From Variovorax sp. CAN15 (GTDB taxonomy: Bacteria > Pseudomonadota > Gammaproteobacteria > Burkholderiales > Burkholderiaceae_C): DNA of 64,000 nt. Made by a program: the position numbers and the translations under genes. This document shows, in pieces, positions 53,667-64,000 of the stretch. Numbering within the stretch: position 1 is the first letter of the stretch; each line of letters begins with the position of its first letter. The notes below the pieces were generated by a model. That model was not told the origin of the DNA. It saw nothing but the letters and a program-made list of their open reading frames with translations, and ran no database searches. Location: the NCBI RefSeq assembly GCF_030462475.1, contig NZ_JASMRZ010000005.1, positions 1-64,000 on the forward strand. Direction: 5' to 3'.

Positions 53667-55733
53667 ATGACCGCAAACAACCGGAACGACGTTCCCTCGG
53701 CCGAACCCATTCCCTCGCGCCGCAAGGCCCTCAAGCTGCTGGGCGCCGCTCCCATGCTCCCGCTGGGCGGCGTGGCCTTCCTGACGGCCTGCGGAGGTGG
53801 CGGCGGCAACGGCCAGCCGTTCCTGCCGCTTCCCACTCCCGCGCCGGCCCCAGCGCCCGCACCGGCCCCGGCCGCCGCAACGTATGTCTCGGCCGAATTC
53901 ACCGGCATGGCCGCACCGACGCTGTCCAACGCCGCCGCCATGGCCACCACCACTGTCGGGTCCACGCTCAAGATCTCGTTCGACAACGGCAGCTCGACAG
54001 AATACAAGCTGGCCTACCAGCCCTTCTTCCTGACCGGCGACCTAGTGTCCGACGGCAAGGGCGGCAAGGTGCTGGCCGGCGGCTACTACGACATCAACAA
54101 CCAGCCCATCCTGGACAAGTCGGTGCCAGTCAACACGCGCCAGTTCTACTCCGACAGCCCCGATGGCACCTCGCTGCTGACCGTGCCCAACGCCAAGGTC
54201 GACGGCGTCAAGGGCAAGCCGGTCTTCGCCGTCGTCCAGTTCGAATACACCACGCGCGACCTTGCCGGCAACAACACCTACGGCACGCTGCCCTCGCCGA
54301 TCGCGGTGCTCACGCTCGACCAGGACCAGACCACCGGCAAGCTGAGCCTGGTCAAGTACCACAACGTCGACATGTCCAGCGCCCACGGCCTGTGGATCAC
54401 CTGCGGCGCGAGCCTGTCGCCCTGGGGCACCCATCTGTCGAGCGAAGAGTACGAACCCGATGCGTTCACCGCCACCACCTCCACCATGTTCAAGGCCTAT
54501 AGCCAGAACGTGTTCGGCGACCCGACCAAGGCCAACCCGTACCACTACGGCCACCTGCCCGAGGTCACAGTCAACCCAGACGGCACCGGCAGCGTCAAGA
54601 AGCACTACTGCCTTGGCCGCATCTCGCACGAGCTGATCCAGGTCATGCCCGACCAGCGCACCGCCATCATGGGCGACGACTACACCAACGGCGGCTTCTT
54701 CATGTTCGTCGCCGACAAGGAAAAGGATCTGTCGGCCGGCACGCTCTATGTCGCCAAGTACGACGCGGGCTACTCGATCGACCCGGCCGCCGCGGCCACG
54801 AAGCTGACCTGGGTGCGGCTCGGCCACGCCACCAGCGCCGAGATCGAGGCCCTGGCCAACTCGCTCGTTGCCACGGACATCCTCGATGTCGTGTACGCCG
54901 TGCAGAACGGCTCCAGCGACGCTACGCCGCTGACCCCGGTGACCGCGGTCGATAGCACCTACACGCTGATGTACTGCGACGGCAAGGCCAATTGGGTTCG
55001 CCTGAAGCCGGGCATGGAGAAGGCGGCCGCCTTCCTGGAAACCCACCGCTACGCCAACCTCATGGGCGCGAGCATGGCCTTCACCAAGATGGAAGGCACC
55101 ACCGTCAACATCAAGGACAAGATCGCCTACTCCGCCCTGCAGAACATCCAGGACTCGATGGTCAGCGGCGGCAAGGGCTGGACCGCCGGCACCAACATCG
55201 CGCTGCCCAAGAAGCTCAGTGCCGGCGGCGTGATGGCGCACAACCTCACGGGCGGCCAGAAGGACACCGACGGCAAGGCCATCGACAGCGAATGGGTGCC
55301 GATGCAGACGCGCGCGCTGATCGTGGGCGAGGACATCTCCGCCGACGCGCTGGGCAACACATCCAATCCCGACAAGGTCGGCAACCCCGACAACCTCAAG
55401 TTCTCGGAGAAGATGCGCACGCTGTTCATCGGCGAGGACAGCAGCAGCCACGTCAACAACTTCCTGTGGGCCTACAACGTCGACACGAAGAAGCTCTCGC
55501 GCGTCATGTCGATTCCCGCGGGCGGCGAATCGACCGGCCTGCACGCGGTCGACGAGATCAACGGCTGGACGTACATCATGAGCAACTTCCAGCACGCCGG
55601 CGACTGGGGCAGCATCCACGGCAAGGTGCAGGCCACGCTCGATCCGCTGATCCGCGCGAACTACAAGGAACGCTACGCTGCGGCCGTCGGCTACCTCACG
55701 GCCGATCCGATCCAGCCGAAGCTCTCGAAGTAA
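53667..55733 (+). CDS. PhoX-family phosphatase (DUF839), Tat-exported, copy 2
   Basis: 688 aa. A Tat signal (PSRRKALKLLGAAPMLPLGGVAFLTAC) again ends in a lipobox-like FLTAC, GGGGG and a Pro-Ala linker. Catalytic-domain features are SSAHGLWITCGASLSPWGTHLSSEEYEPD, a Pro-Tyr-His-Tyr-Gly-His segment, RISHELIQVMPDQRTAIMGDDYTNGGFFMFV and LFIGEDSSSHVNNFLWAY. It is clearly diverged from copy 1 in the body but shares leader and signal design. A strong hairpin terminator follows. Confidence 0.88.
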   Translation: MTANNRNDVPSAEPIPSRRKALKLLGAAPMLPLGGVAFLTACGGGGGNGQPFLPLPTPAPAPAPAPAPAAATYVSAEFTGMAAPTLSNAAAMATTTVGSTLKISFDNGSSTEYKLAYQPFFLTGDLVSDGKGGKVLAGGYYDINNQPILDKSVPVNTRQFYSDSPDGTSLLTVPNAKVDGVKGKPVFAVVQFEYTTRDLAGNNTYGTLPSPIAVLTLDQDQTTGKLSLVKYHNVDMSSAHGLWITCGASLSPWGTHLSSEEYEPDAFTATTSTMFKAYSQNVFGDPTKANPYHYGHLPEVTVNPDGTGSVKKHYCLGRISHELIQVMPDQRTAIMGDDYTNGGFFMFVADKEKDLSAGTLYVAKYDAGYSIDPAAAATKLTWVRLGHATSAEIEALANSLVATDILDVVYAVQNGSSDATPLTPVTAVDSTYTLMYCDGKANWVRLKPGMEKAAAFLETHRYANLMGASMAFTKMEGTTVNIKDKIAYSALQNIQDSMVSGGKGWTAGTNIALPKKLSAGGVMAHNLTGGQKDTDGKAIDSEWVPMQTRALIVGEDISADALGNTSNPDKVGNPDNLKFSEKMRTLFIGEDSSSHVNNFLWAYNVDTKKLSRVMSIPAGGESTGLHAVDEINGWTYIMSNFQHAGDWGSIHGKVQATLDPLIRANYKERYAAAVGYLTADPIQPKLSK

Positions 55734-55763
55734 GAGCGTCGCGAAAGCACATTCGCGCCTGAT

Positions 55764-56237
55764 TCAGGACGGCGCTGCCGGCAACGGCAGCGCCGTTTTG
55801 TATCTGACCTGCTTCAGCGCAAAGCTGGAGCGGATCTTCTCGATCCCCGGGATCGGCGTGAGCTGCTCCAGGATGAATTTCTCCAGCGCCGCCATGTCCG
55901 CCACCGCGATGCGGATCAGGTAGTCGCTGTCGCCCGTCATCAGGTAGCACTCCATCACCTCGTCGTGTTCGGCGATGCGCTGCTCGAAGTCGGCGAGCGA
56001 CTGCTTGCTCTGCGTGGTGAGGCTGATCGAGATGAACACGTTGAGCCCGAGGCCCAGTGCCTTGGCGCTTGCGAGGGCGACGTAGCGGTCGATCACGCCG
56101 TTGGCCTCCAGCACTTTCACGCGCGACAGGCAGGGCGATGGCGAGAGGTGCACGCGCCGCGCCAGTTCCACGTTCGACAGCGCGCCGTCACGCTGAAGTT
56201 CGTCGAGGATGCGCAGGTCGATGGCGTCGAGTTGCAT
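55764..56237 (-). CDS. Lrp/AsnC-family transcriptional regulator
   Basis: 157 aa. The N-terminal HTH is LDAIDLRILDELQRDGALSNVELARRVHLSPSPCLSRVKVLE; the C-terminal RAM ligand domain is VFISISLTTQSKQSLADFE, DYLIRIAVADMAALEKFIL and IEKIRSSFALKQVRYKT. It is divergent from the E1 dehydrogenase gene with about 105 bases between starts, so that gene is the likely target. An amino acid is the expected effector. Confidence 0.93.
   Translation of the reverse strand: MQLDAIDLRILDELQRDGALSNVELARRVHLSPSPCLSRVKVLEANGVIDRYVALASAKALGLGLNVFISISLTTQSKQSLADFEQRIAEHDEVMECYLMTGDSDYLIRIAVADMAALEKFILEQLTPIPGIEKIRSSFALKQVRYKTALPLPAAPS
55769..55799 (+). terminator. Terminator of the second phoX-like gene, embedded in the lrp coding end
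   Basis: A perfect 12-bp stem (ACGGCGCTGCCG / CGGCAGCGCCGT) with a GCAA loop and TTT. It serves plus-strand transcription while encoding the last residues of the convergent Lrp regulator. Confidence 0.75.
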
Positions 56238-56342
56238 GAAATGCCGTGCTGTTTGAATTTTGCGGAATTTTATGCTGCAGCACCTGCATGGGATTGACGC
56301 TGCCGGTAGCTAATTTTGCTCACCGCGGCCTAAAGTGCCGTC

Positions 56343-58997
<2,655 letters not shown>

Positions 58998-59061
58998 GCT
59001 GCAGCAGCCGCGAAAGTGGCGGGCCCTGCGTTAGAGTCGCAGACCCACCCCCTTCGCACCC

Positions 59062-59838
59062 ATGGCCGCCCGCTTCCAGTCCATCGCTCCCGCCGTCCGC
59101 CTGGCCGACCAGGTGGCCGATGCGCTCGCGGCCGAGGTGCGCAGCGGGCGCTTGTCGGAGGGCGACCGGCTGCCCACCGAGACCGCGCTGGCCGAGCAGT
59201 TCGGTGTGAGCCGCACCGTGGTGCGCGAGGCGGTTTCGCGGCTCAAGTCGCTGGGGCTGCTCGATTCGCGCCAGGGCAGCGGCGTCTACGTGCGCGCCGC
59301 CGGCGTCGAGCCGCTGCGCTTCGAGATGCCGCATGTGGCCTCGCGCGAAGCCGTGATCCAGATGGTCGAGTTGCGCCGCGCGCTCGAGGCCGAGGTGGCC
59401 GCGCTGGCGGCTGAGCGCCGCACGGACGAAGACGTGCAGCGCATCCGCGACGCCATCGCCGCACTGCACGCGGCGGTCGAGGCGGGCGGCAACGGGGCGG
59501 ACGAGGACGTGCGCTTCCACCGCGCCATCGCCGAGGCGGCGCGCAACCCCTTCCTCATCGGCACGCTGCAGTACCTGCGGCAGTTCCTGCACGGCGCCAC
59601 CCGCGTCACGCGCGCCAACGAGGCGCGCCGCGCCGATTTCGCGCGCGAGGTGGCGCAGGAGCACGCGCGCATCGTCGAGGCGATCGAGGCCGGCGATCCG
59701 CTGCGCGCGCGCGAGGCCGCCAAGAGCCACATGGACAACGCGATCCGCCGCATCGAGCAGGCCGATCCGGTGTTCTGGCAGCAGGAGGGCGAGCAGCTCG
59801 CCCGTCCGCTGGTCGAAGGCTGGCCGGTCGGCGGCTGA
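59062..59838 (+). CDS. FadR/GntR-family transcriptional regulator
   Basis: 258 aa. A winged HTH of GntR type fills residues 10-80 (LADQVADALAAEVRSGRLSEGDRLPTETALAEQFGVSRTVVREAVSRLKSLGLL). The FCD ligand domain follows (MVELRRALEAEVAALAAERR, FHRAIAEAARNPFLIGTLQYL, HARIVEAIEAGD, ARAHMDN-type end) with metal-binding Asp/His residues. It sits ahead of the tetronate genes and probably regulates them. The ligand is unknown. Confidence 0.9.
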   Translation: MAARFQSIAPAVRLADQVADALAAEVRSGRLSEGDRLPTETALAEQFGVSRTVVREAVSRLKSLGLLDSRQGSGVYVRAAGVEPLRFEMPHVASREAVIQMVELRRALEAEVAALAAERRTDEDVQRIRDAIAALHAAVEAGGNGADEDVRFHRAIAEAARNPFLIGTLQYLRQFLHGATRVTRANEARRADFAREVAQEHARIVEAIEAGDPLRAREAAKSHMDNAIRRIEQADPVFWQQEGEQLARPLVEGWPVGG

Positions 59839-59926
59839 GCCCGCCGCCGATACACGAAGTCACCGGAAAGCCGCCGGAAGGCGGCCGTCCCAAGGGTTTA
59901 CCCGGGCCTGCCACCCGAATTCAAAT

Positions 59927-59948
59927 TTGTATGATGACCTGATAAATC
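59927..59948 (+). promoter_or_regulatory. Candidate operator/promoter of the tetronate operon
   Basis: An AT-rich island, TTTGTATGATGACCTGATAA, with TGAT repeated eight bases apart, stands out in GC-rich surroundings between the GntR gene and the operon. FCD-type regulators often bind such sequences. The assignment is inference. Confidence 0.35.
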
Positions 59949-59956
59949 ACCAGTAG

Positions 59957-60070
59957 CAGCTTTTCACGACTTCCTCGACCCTCCAGATCGGCATGTACGT
60001 GCTGGCCGGCGCGCTGGTGCTCGGCGCCATCGCCGTGTGGTTCACGCCAAAACAACTCGTCAATCGCTAG
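59957..60070 (+). pseudogene. C-terminal remnant of an MFS transporter
   Basis: An open frame of 37 codons reading TTSSTLQIGMYVLAGALVLG, then AIAVWFTPKQLVNR and a stop. This is the last membrane span and tail of an MFS sugar-acid permease. It begins at a stop codon and has no start. It lies between the operator region and ltnD, where a transporter gene would be expected, so an internal deletion probably removed the rest. Confidence 0.6.
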
Positions 60071-60080
60071 ATGAAGTACA

Positions 60081-60170
60081 TCCCCAGGCTTCGCGCACTT
60101 CATGTCGCTGCGCCGACCCCGTCGCCAGGGGCAACACCTGCAGCCGGGCCAAGCCGGTTCCGCGGTGTTT
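60081..60170 (+). repeat. Intergenic repeat copy E
   Basis: Same element as at 45111 and 48067 (CCCCAGGCTTCGCGCACTTC ... AAGCCGGTTCCGCGGTGTTT), starting ten bases after the stop of the transporter remnant and in the same direction. Confidence 0.88.
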
Positions 60171-60228
60171 CCCGAATGGGGCACGTCGCAGGGGGCGCGT
60201 GGCCTTGCAACTGAATGGAAGCACCGCA

Positions 60229-61161
60229 ATGAATCAAGAAAAGACCAACGCCGCCACCCCCGTCGTCGGCCTCGTGGGCCTGGGCGCGATGGGCGCCGGC
60301 ATGGCGCAGTCGCTGCGCCGCGCGGGCCATGCGCCGCATGTGTTCGACGTGCGCCGCGAGGCCGCCGAAGCCTTCGCGCGCGAGGGCGGCACGGCCTGCG
60401 CCACGCTGGCCGAGCTCGGTGCGCAGTGCGACATCGTGGTCAGCGTGGTGGTGAACGCCGCGCAGACCGAGTCGGTGCTGTTCGGCGACGGCACCGTGCC
60501 CGGCTGCGCCGCCTCGATGAAGCCCGGTAGCCTGTTCGTGATGTGCTCCACCGTCGATCCGAACTGGTCGGTGGCGCTCGAAGCACGCCTGGCGAAGCAG
60601 GGCATCCTGTACCTCGACGCGCCGATTTCCGGCGGCGCCGCCAAGGCCGCGAGCGGCCAGATGACGATGATGACCGCCGGCACCCCCGCCGCCTACGAGC
60701 GCGCCGGCACGGTGCTCGACGCCATGGCCGCCAAGGTCTACCGCCTGGGCGACAAGGCGGGCGCGGGCAGCAAGGTGAAGATCATCAACCAGCTGCTGGC
60801 CGGCGTGCACATCGCGGTGGCGGCCGAGGCCATGGCGCTGGGGCTGCGCGAGGGCGTGGACCCGGCGGCGCTGTACGAGGTCATCACCCATAGCGCGGGC
60901 AACAGCTGGATGTTCGAGAACCGCATGGCACACGTGCTCGCGGGCGATTACACGCCGCTGTCGGCCGTGGACATCTTCGTGAAGGACCTGGGCCTGGTGC
61001 TCGACGTGGCGCGCGCCAGCAAGTTTCCGCTGCCGCTGTCGTCCACCGCGCACCAGATGTTCATGCAGGCCTCGACCGCGGGATTCGCGCGCGAGGACGA
61101 CAGCGCCGTCATCAAGATCTTCCCGGGCATCGAGGTGCCGAAGGCTCCGCAAGAATCCTGA
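60229..61161 (+). CDS. ltnD: L-threonate dehydrogenase (LtnD-type)
   Basis: 310 aa, beta-hydroxyacid dehydrogenase family. The NAD-binding VGLVGLGAMGAGMAQSLRRAGH, substrate loop LDAPISGGAAKAASGQMTMM, catalytic Lys in GAGSKVKIINQLLAGVHIAVAAEA, and AGNSWMFENRM match the family. The adjacent denD, otnK and otnC genes fix its role: oxidation of L-threonate to 2-oxotetronate at the head of four-carbon sugar acid breakdown. Start ATG 60229; the longer upstream frame crosses the repeat. Confidence 0.9.
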   Translation: MNQEKTNAATPVVGLVGLGAMGAGMAQSLRRAGHAPHVFDVRREAAEAFAREGGTACATLAELGAQCDIVVSVVVNAAQTESVLFGDGTVPGCAASMKPGSLFVMCSTVDPNWSVALEARLAKQGILYLDAPISGGAAKAASGQMTMMTAGTPAAYERAGTVLDAMAAKVYRLGDKAGAGSKVKIINQLLAGVHIAVAAEAMALGLREGVDPAALYEVITHSAGNSWMFENRMAHVLAGDYTPLSAVDIFVKDLGLVLDVARASKFPLPLSSTAHQMFMQASTAGFAREDDSAVIKIFPGIEVPKAPQES

Positions 61162-61199
61162 GGCATCCGGAAAAAAGAGACAGAGAGAAAGACACGCAC

Positions 61200-62213
61200 A
61201 TGAACATCCTCATCACCGGCGGCTGCGGCTTCCTGGGCGCTCGCCTCGCACGCACGCTGCTCGCGGGCGACGACCTCGCACTGGCCGGATCGGCCGCGCA
61301 GCCCGTCTCGCGCGTCACCCTGGCCGACCGCGTGCCGCCGCCCGCCGACCTCGCTTCCGACGCGCGCGTGCAGTTCGTGCAGGGCGACCTGCTGGAGCAG
61401 CTCGGCAATGGCGCGTTGCCCGTCGCCGAAACGCAGCTCGTGTTCCACCTCGCCGCCGCCGTGAGCGGCGAATGCGAGGCCGACTTCGATCTCGGCATGC
61501 GCAGCAACCTCGACGCCACGCGCGGCCTGCTTGAAGCCGCGCGCCGCGCGGGCCATGCGCCGGTGTTCGTGTTCTCCAGCTCGGTCGCGGTGTTCGGCGA
61601 CTCGCCCGAGCAGCGCCTGCCCGCGGTGATCGAAGACACCACGCTGCCCACGCCGCAGAACAGCTACGGCATCCAGAAGTTCATCGGCGAGCAGTTGGTG
61701 GCCGACTTCACGCGCAAGGGCTTCGTGCAGGGCCGCAACGTGCGGCTGATGACGGTGTCGGTGCGCCCCGGCCGGCCCAACGGCGCGGCCTCCAGCTTCC
61801 TGAGCGGCATGCTGCGCGAGCCGCTGGCCGGCGAGCGCGCGCGCTGCCCCGTGTCGCCCGACACGCCCGTCGCGCTGGCCTCGCCCGGCAACACCGTCGC
61901 GGGCATCGTGCGCGCGGCCACCGCCAGCGCCGCCGAATGGGGCGCGCGCACTGCCATCAACCTGCCCGCGTTGACCACCACCGTGCGCGACATGGCGCAG
62001 GCGCTCGAACGCATCGCGGGCAAGGAAGCCGCCGGCCTGATCGACTGGGAGCCCGATGCCGCCATCGCGAAGATCGTCACCAGTTGGCCCAGCCGCATCC
62101 ACGCTGTGCGCGCCGAGGCCCTGGGCCTGAAGGCCGACGCCAGCTTCGACGCGATCCTGCGTGACTACGTGCGCGAGAACGCGCAGGCTGTGAAGCTTCC
62201 GCTGAAGGACTGA
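61200..62213 (+). CDS. denD: D-erythronate dehydrogenase (DenD-type)
   Basis: 337 aa, an extended short-chain dehydrogenase/epimerase fold. NAD motif MNILITGGCGFLGARLARTL at the start, then HLAAAVSGECEADFD and the catalytic region SSSVAVFGD with YGIQKFIGEQL (Tyr-x-x-x-Lys near residue 157), and VRPGRPNGAASSFLSGMLREPL. In tetronate operons this enzyme oxidises D-erythronate and supplies the 2/3-oxotetronate pool for OtnK. It lies 38 bases after ltnD. Confidence 0.9.
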   Translation: MNILITGGCGFLGARLARTLLAGDDLALAGSAAQPVSRVTLADRVPPPADLASDARVQFVQGDLLEQLGNGALPVAETQLVFHLAAAVSGECEADFDLGMRSNLDATRGLLEAARRAGHAPVFVFSSSVAVFGDSPEQRLPAVIEDTTLPTPQNSYGIQKFIGEQLVADFTRKGFVQGRNVRLMTVSVRPGRPNGAASSFLSGMLREPLAGERARCPVSPDTPVALASPGNTVAGIVRAATASAAEWGARTAINLPALTTTVRDMAQALERIAGKEAAGLIDWEPDAAIAKIVTSWPSRIHAVRAEALGLKADASFDAILRDYVRENAQAVKLPLKD

Positions 62214-62218
62214 ATGCC

Positions 62219-63490
62219 ATGGCAAAGCTCGTGCTCGGCTGCATCGCCGACGATTTCACCGGCGCCACCGACCTCGCCAACAACCTCGTGCGCGCCGGCA
62301 TGCGGGTGGTGCAGGCCATCGGCGTGCCCGAAGGTCCCCTTGATGTCGACGTGGATGCGGTCGTCGTTGCGCTCAAGTCGCGCACCGTCGCACCGGCCGA
62401 TGCCATCGCCCAGTCGCTGGATGCCCTGCGCTGGCTGCAGTCGCAGGGTGCGCAGCAGATCTACTTCAAGTACTGCTCCACCTTCGACAGCACGCCCCAA
62501 GGCAACATCGGCCCCGTGACCGAGGCGCTGATGGACGCGATGGGGTGCGACTTCACCATCGCCACGCCCGCCTTCCCCGACAACAAGCGCACCGTGTTCA
62601 AGGGCTACCTGTTCGCGGGCGACGTGCTGCTCAACGAGAGCGGCATGCAGAACCACCCCCTCACGCCGATGACCGACCCCAACCTCGTGCGCGTGCTGCA
62701 GGCGCAGTGCAGGCGCAAGGTGGGGCTCGTCGACTACGCGGTGGTGGCGCGCGGTGCCGCCGCCATCGAGGAGCGCATCGCGCAGCTCAAGGCCGAGGGC
62801 GTTTCCATCGCCATCGTCGACGCGGTGTCTAACGACGACCTGCTGCGCATGGGCCCGGCGCTCGCGAAGAGGCCGCTGGTGACGGCCGGATCGGGCGTGG
62901 CCATCGGCCTGCCGGCCAACTTCGGCCTCGCGCCCTCGTCGCAGGCGAGCGCGCTGCCCAAGTCCGGCGGCAAGTCGGCCGTGGTCTCGGGCAGCTGCTC
63001 GCTGGCCACCAACCGGCAGGTGCTCGACTTCATCCAGCGCGGCGGCGCGGCGCTGGCCATCGATCCGCTGCGCATCGCGGCTGGCGTGGATGTCGCGGCC
63101 GAAGTGCTTGCATGGGCCACGCCGCTGATCGACAAGGGCCCGGTGCTCGTCTACTCCACCGCCGAGGCTGGCGCCGTGAAGTCGGTGCAGGGCCGCCTCG
63201 GCGTGGAAGAGGCCGGCGCGATGGTCGAGCGCACCATCGCCGCCATCGCGCGTGGGCTGGTCGAGCGCGGCGTGCACCGGCTGGTGGTGGCCGGCGGCGA
63301 GACCTCGGGCGCCTGCGTGCAGGCGCTGGGCATCGCGCAGATGCAGATCGGCCCGCAGGTCGACCCGGGCGTGCCGTGGTGCCATGCGCGCTCCGAGGCC
63401 GCGCCGGAGGCCGGCGTGCACATCGCGCTGAAGTCCGGCAACTTCGGCAGCGACGATTTCTTCACCAAGGCATTTACAGTGCTCGGATGA
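62219..63490 (+). CDS. otnK: 3-oxo-tetronate kinase (four-carbon acid sugar kinase family)
   Basis: 423 aa. It begins MAKLVLGCIADDFTGATDLANNLV, the DUF1537 N-terminal signature, with KYCSTFDSTPQGNIGPV (substrate site) following. The C-terminal nucleotide-binding half has SGSCSLATNRQVLDF, LVVAGGETSGACVQALGI and IALKSGNFGSDDFF. It phosphorylates 3-oxotetronate at C4. It starts five bases after denD, and its stop overlaps the otnC start. Confidence 0.94.
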   Translation: MAKLVLGCIADDFTGATDLANNLVRAGMRVVQAIGVPEGPLDVDVDAVVVALKSRTVAPADAIAQSLDALRWLQSQGAQQIYFKYCSTFDSTPQGNIGPVTEALMDAMGCDFTIATPAFPDNKRTVFKGYLFAGDVLLNESGMQNHPLTPMTDPNLVRVLQAQCRRKVGLVDYAVVARGAAAIEERIAQLKAEGVSIAIVDAVSNDDLLRMGPALAKRPLVTAGSGVAIGLPANFGLAPSSQASALPKSGGKSAVVSGSCSLATNRQVLDFIQRGGAALAIDPLRIAAGVDVAAEVLAWATPLIDKGPVLVYSTAEAGAVKSVQGRLGVEEAGAMVERTIAAIARGLVERGVHRLVVAGGETSGACVQALGIAQMQIGPQVDPGVPWCHARSEAAPEAGVHIALKSGNFGSDDFFTKAFTVLG

Positions 63491-64000
63491 CCGAGAGCAT
63501 GACCGAGAACCAAGCCCGCGAGGAAATCTGCCGCGTCGGCCGCAGCCTGTTCGAGCGCGGCTATGTGCACGCCACGGCCGGCAACATCAGCGTGCGGCTG
63601 GACGACGGCGGCTTTCTCATCACGCCCACCGACGCCTGCCTCGGCTTTCTCGACCCGGCGCGGCTCGCGAGGCTCGACGCGCAAGGTCGGCAGACCGGCG
63701 GCGACCGCGCCAGCAAGACCATCGCGCTGCACACGCGCATCTACGCTGCCGCGCGGAAGTTCGATGCGGACACCGCCTGCGTGATCCACACGCACAGCAC
63801 GCACTGCGTCGCGCTCACGCTGAAGGCGCCCGGCGACGAACTGCTGCCCGCGCTCACGCCTTACTTCGTGATGAAGGTGGGCCATGTGCCGGTCATCCCG
63901 TATCACCGCCCCGGCGCGCCCGAAGCCGCCGAGCAGGTCGCCCAGGCCATCGAGCGCTTCGGCGCCGCCGGCACGCCGATCCGCGCCGTGATGCTCACGC
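63487..64000 (+). CDS. otnC: 3-oxo-tetronate 4-phosphate decarboxylase (class II aldolase family), partial
   Basis: The first 171 codons are in the window; the 3' end is cut off. Starts MTESMTENQAREEICRVGR. Class II aldolase features are TAGNISVRLDDGGFLITPTDACLG and the zinc ligands in CVIHTHSTHCVALT near residue 100. It should convert 3-oxotetronate 4-phosphate to dihydroxyacetone phosphate and CO2, finishing the pathway. The start overlaps the otnK stop by four bases. Confidence 0.92.
   Translation, partial: MTESMTENQAREEICRVGRSLFERGYVHATAGNISVRLDDGGFLITPTDACLGFLDPARLARLDAQGRQTGGDRASKTIALHTRIYAAARKFDADTACVIHTHSTHCVALTLKAPGDELLPALTPYFVMKVGHVPVIPYHRPGAPEAAEQVAQAIERFGAAGTPIRAVMLT

Overview
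The window looks like chromosomal DNA from a GC-rich beta-proteobacterium of the Comamonadaceae, most like Variovorax. This rests on high GC3 codon use, Burkholderiales-type gene products (DUF3717/DUF1289 protein, long-form GlnE, homodimeric pyruvate dehydrogenase E1), RpoN-type pilin control and a roughly 90-bp intergenic repeat that I associate with this group. Genus assignment is inference from memory, not a search.

Layout. 1-4.7 kb: end of a membrane protein gene, argC, sucCD and a TerC-family gene. 4.7-9.4 kb: a signalling row encoding a PP2C phosphatase, an FHA protein, a CHASE2 adenylate cyclase and a class II cyclic-nucleotide phosphodiesterase. 9.4-23.3 kb: a type IV pilus region. 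It holds pilin gene 1 with a sigma-54 promoter, an AT-rich isoprenylcysteine-methyltransferase-like gene, a degenerate stretch with a heavily structured mRNA leader, the minor pilin operon pilE-fimT-pilV-pilW-pilX-pilY1 on the minus strand, a divergent PglL-like O-oligosaccharyltransferase, an HTH-Sel1 protein and an AT-rich second pilin with a Thr-Gly-Gly repeat. 23.3-34.5 kb: housekeeping genes (moaC, M48 protease, a second terC with a Mn riboswitch, yaeQ-purB, GST, cyclopropane synthase, glutathione peroxidase, a ferritin-like protein). 34.5-36 kb: an ECF41 sigma factor and its carboxymuconolactone-decarboxylase partner, each with a matching promoter. 36-51 kb: rlpA, glnE, a YhdP-family gene, a nitrilase-family gene, a DctSR/FixLJ-like two-component system, two OmpA lipoproteins and mltA. 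51-59 kb: two PhoX-family paralogues with duplicated leaders, an Lrp regulator and a divergent E1 dehydrogenase. 59-64 kb: a GntR/FadR regulator and a tetronate catabolic operon (ltnD, denD, otnK, otnC cut by the window end), preceded by the remnant of a deleted MFS transporter.

How parts work together. The cyclase and phosphodiesterase could set cAMP next to a pilus locus, and cAMP controls pili in other proteobacteria. The minor pilins and PilY1 form the tip and priming complex for the major pilins, and the PglL-like enzyme is a natural candidate to glycosylate one of them. The tetronate genes encode dehydrogenase, epimerase-like dehydrogenase, kinase and decarboxylase steps that feed four-carbon sugar acids into triose phosphate. 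No CRISPR array, tRNA, rRNA or intact insertion sequence was recognised. The most unusual items are the TTGGTC-loop leader RNA, the autoregulated and probably leaderless ECF41 sigma gene, the stop-codon-proximal repeat family, the duplicated PhoX leaders and the signalling row beside the pilin.
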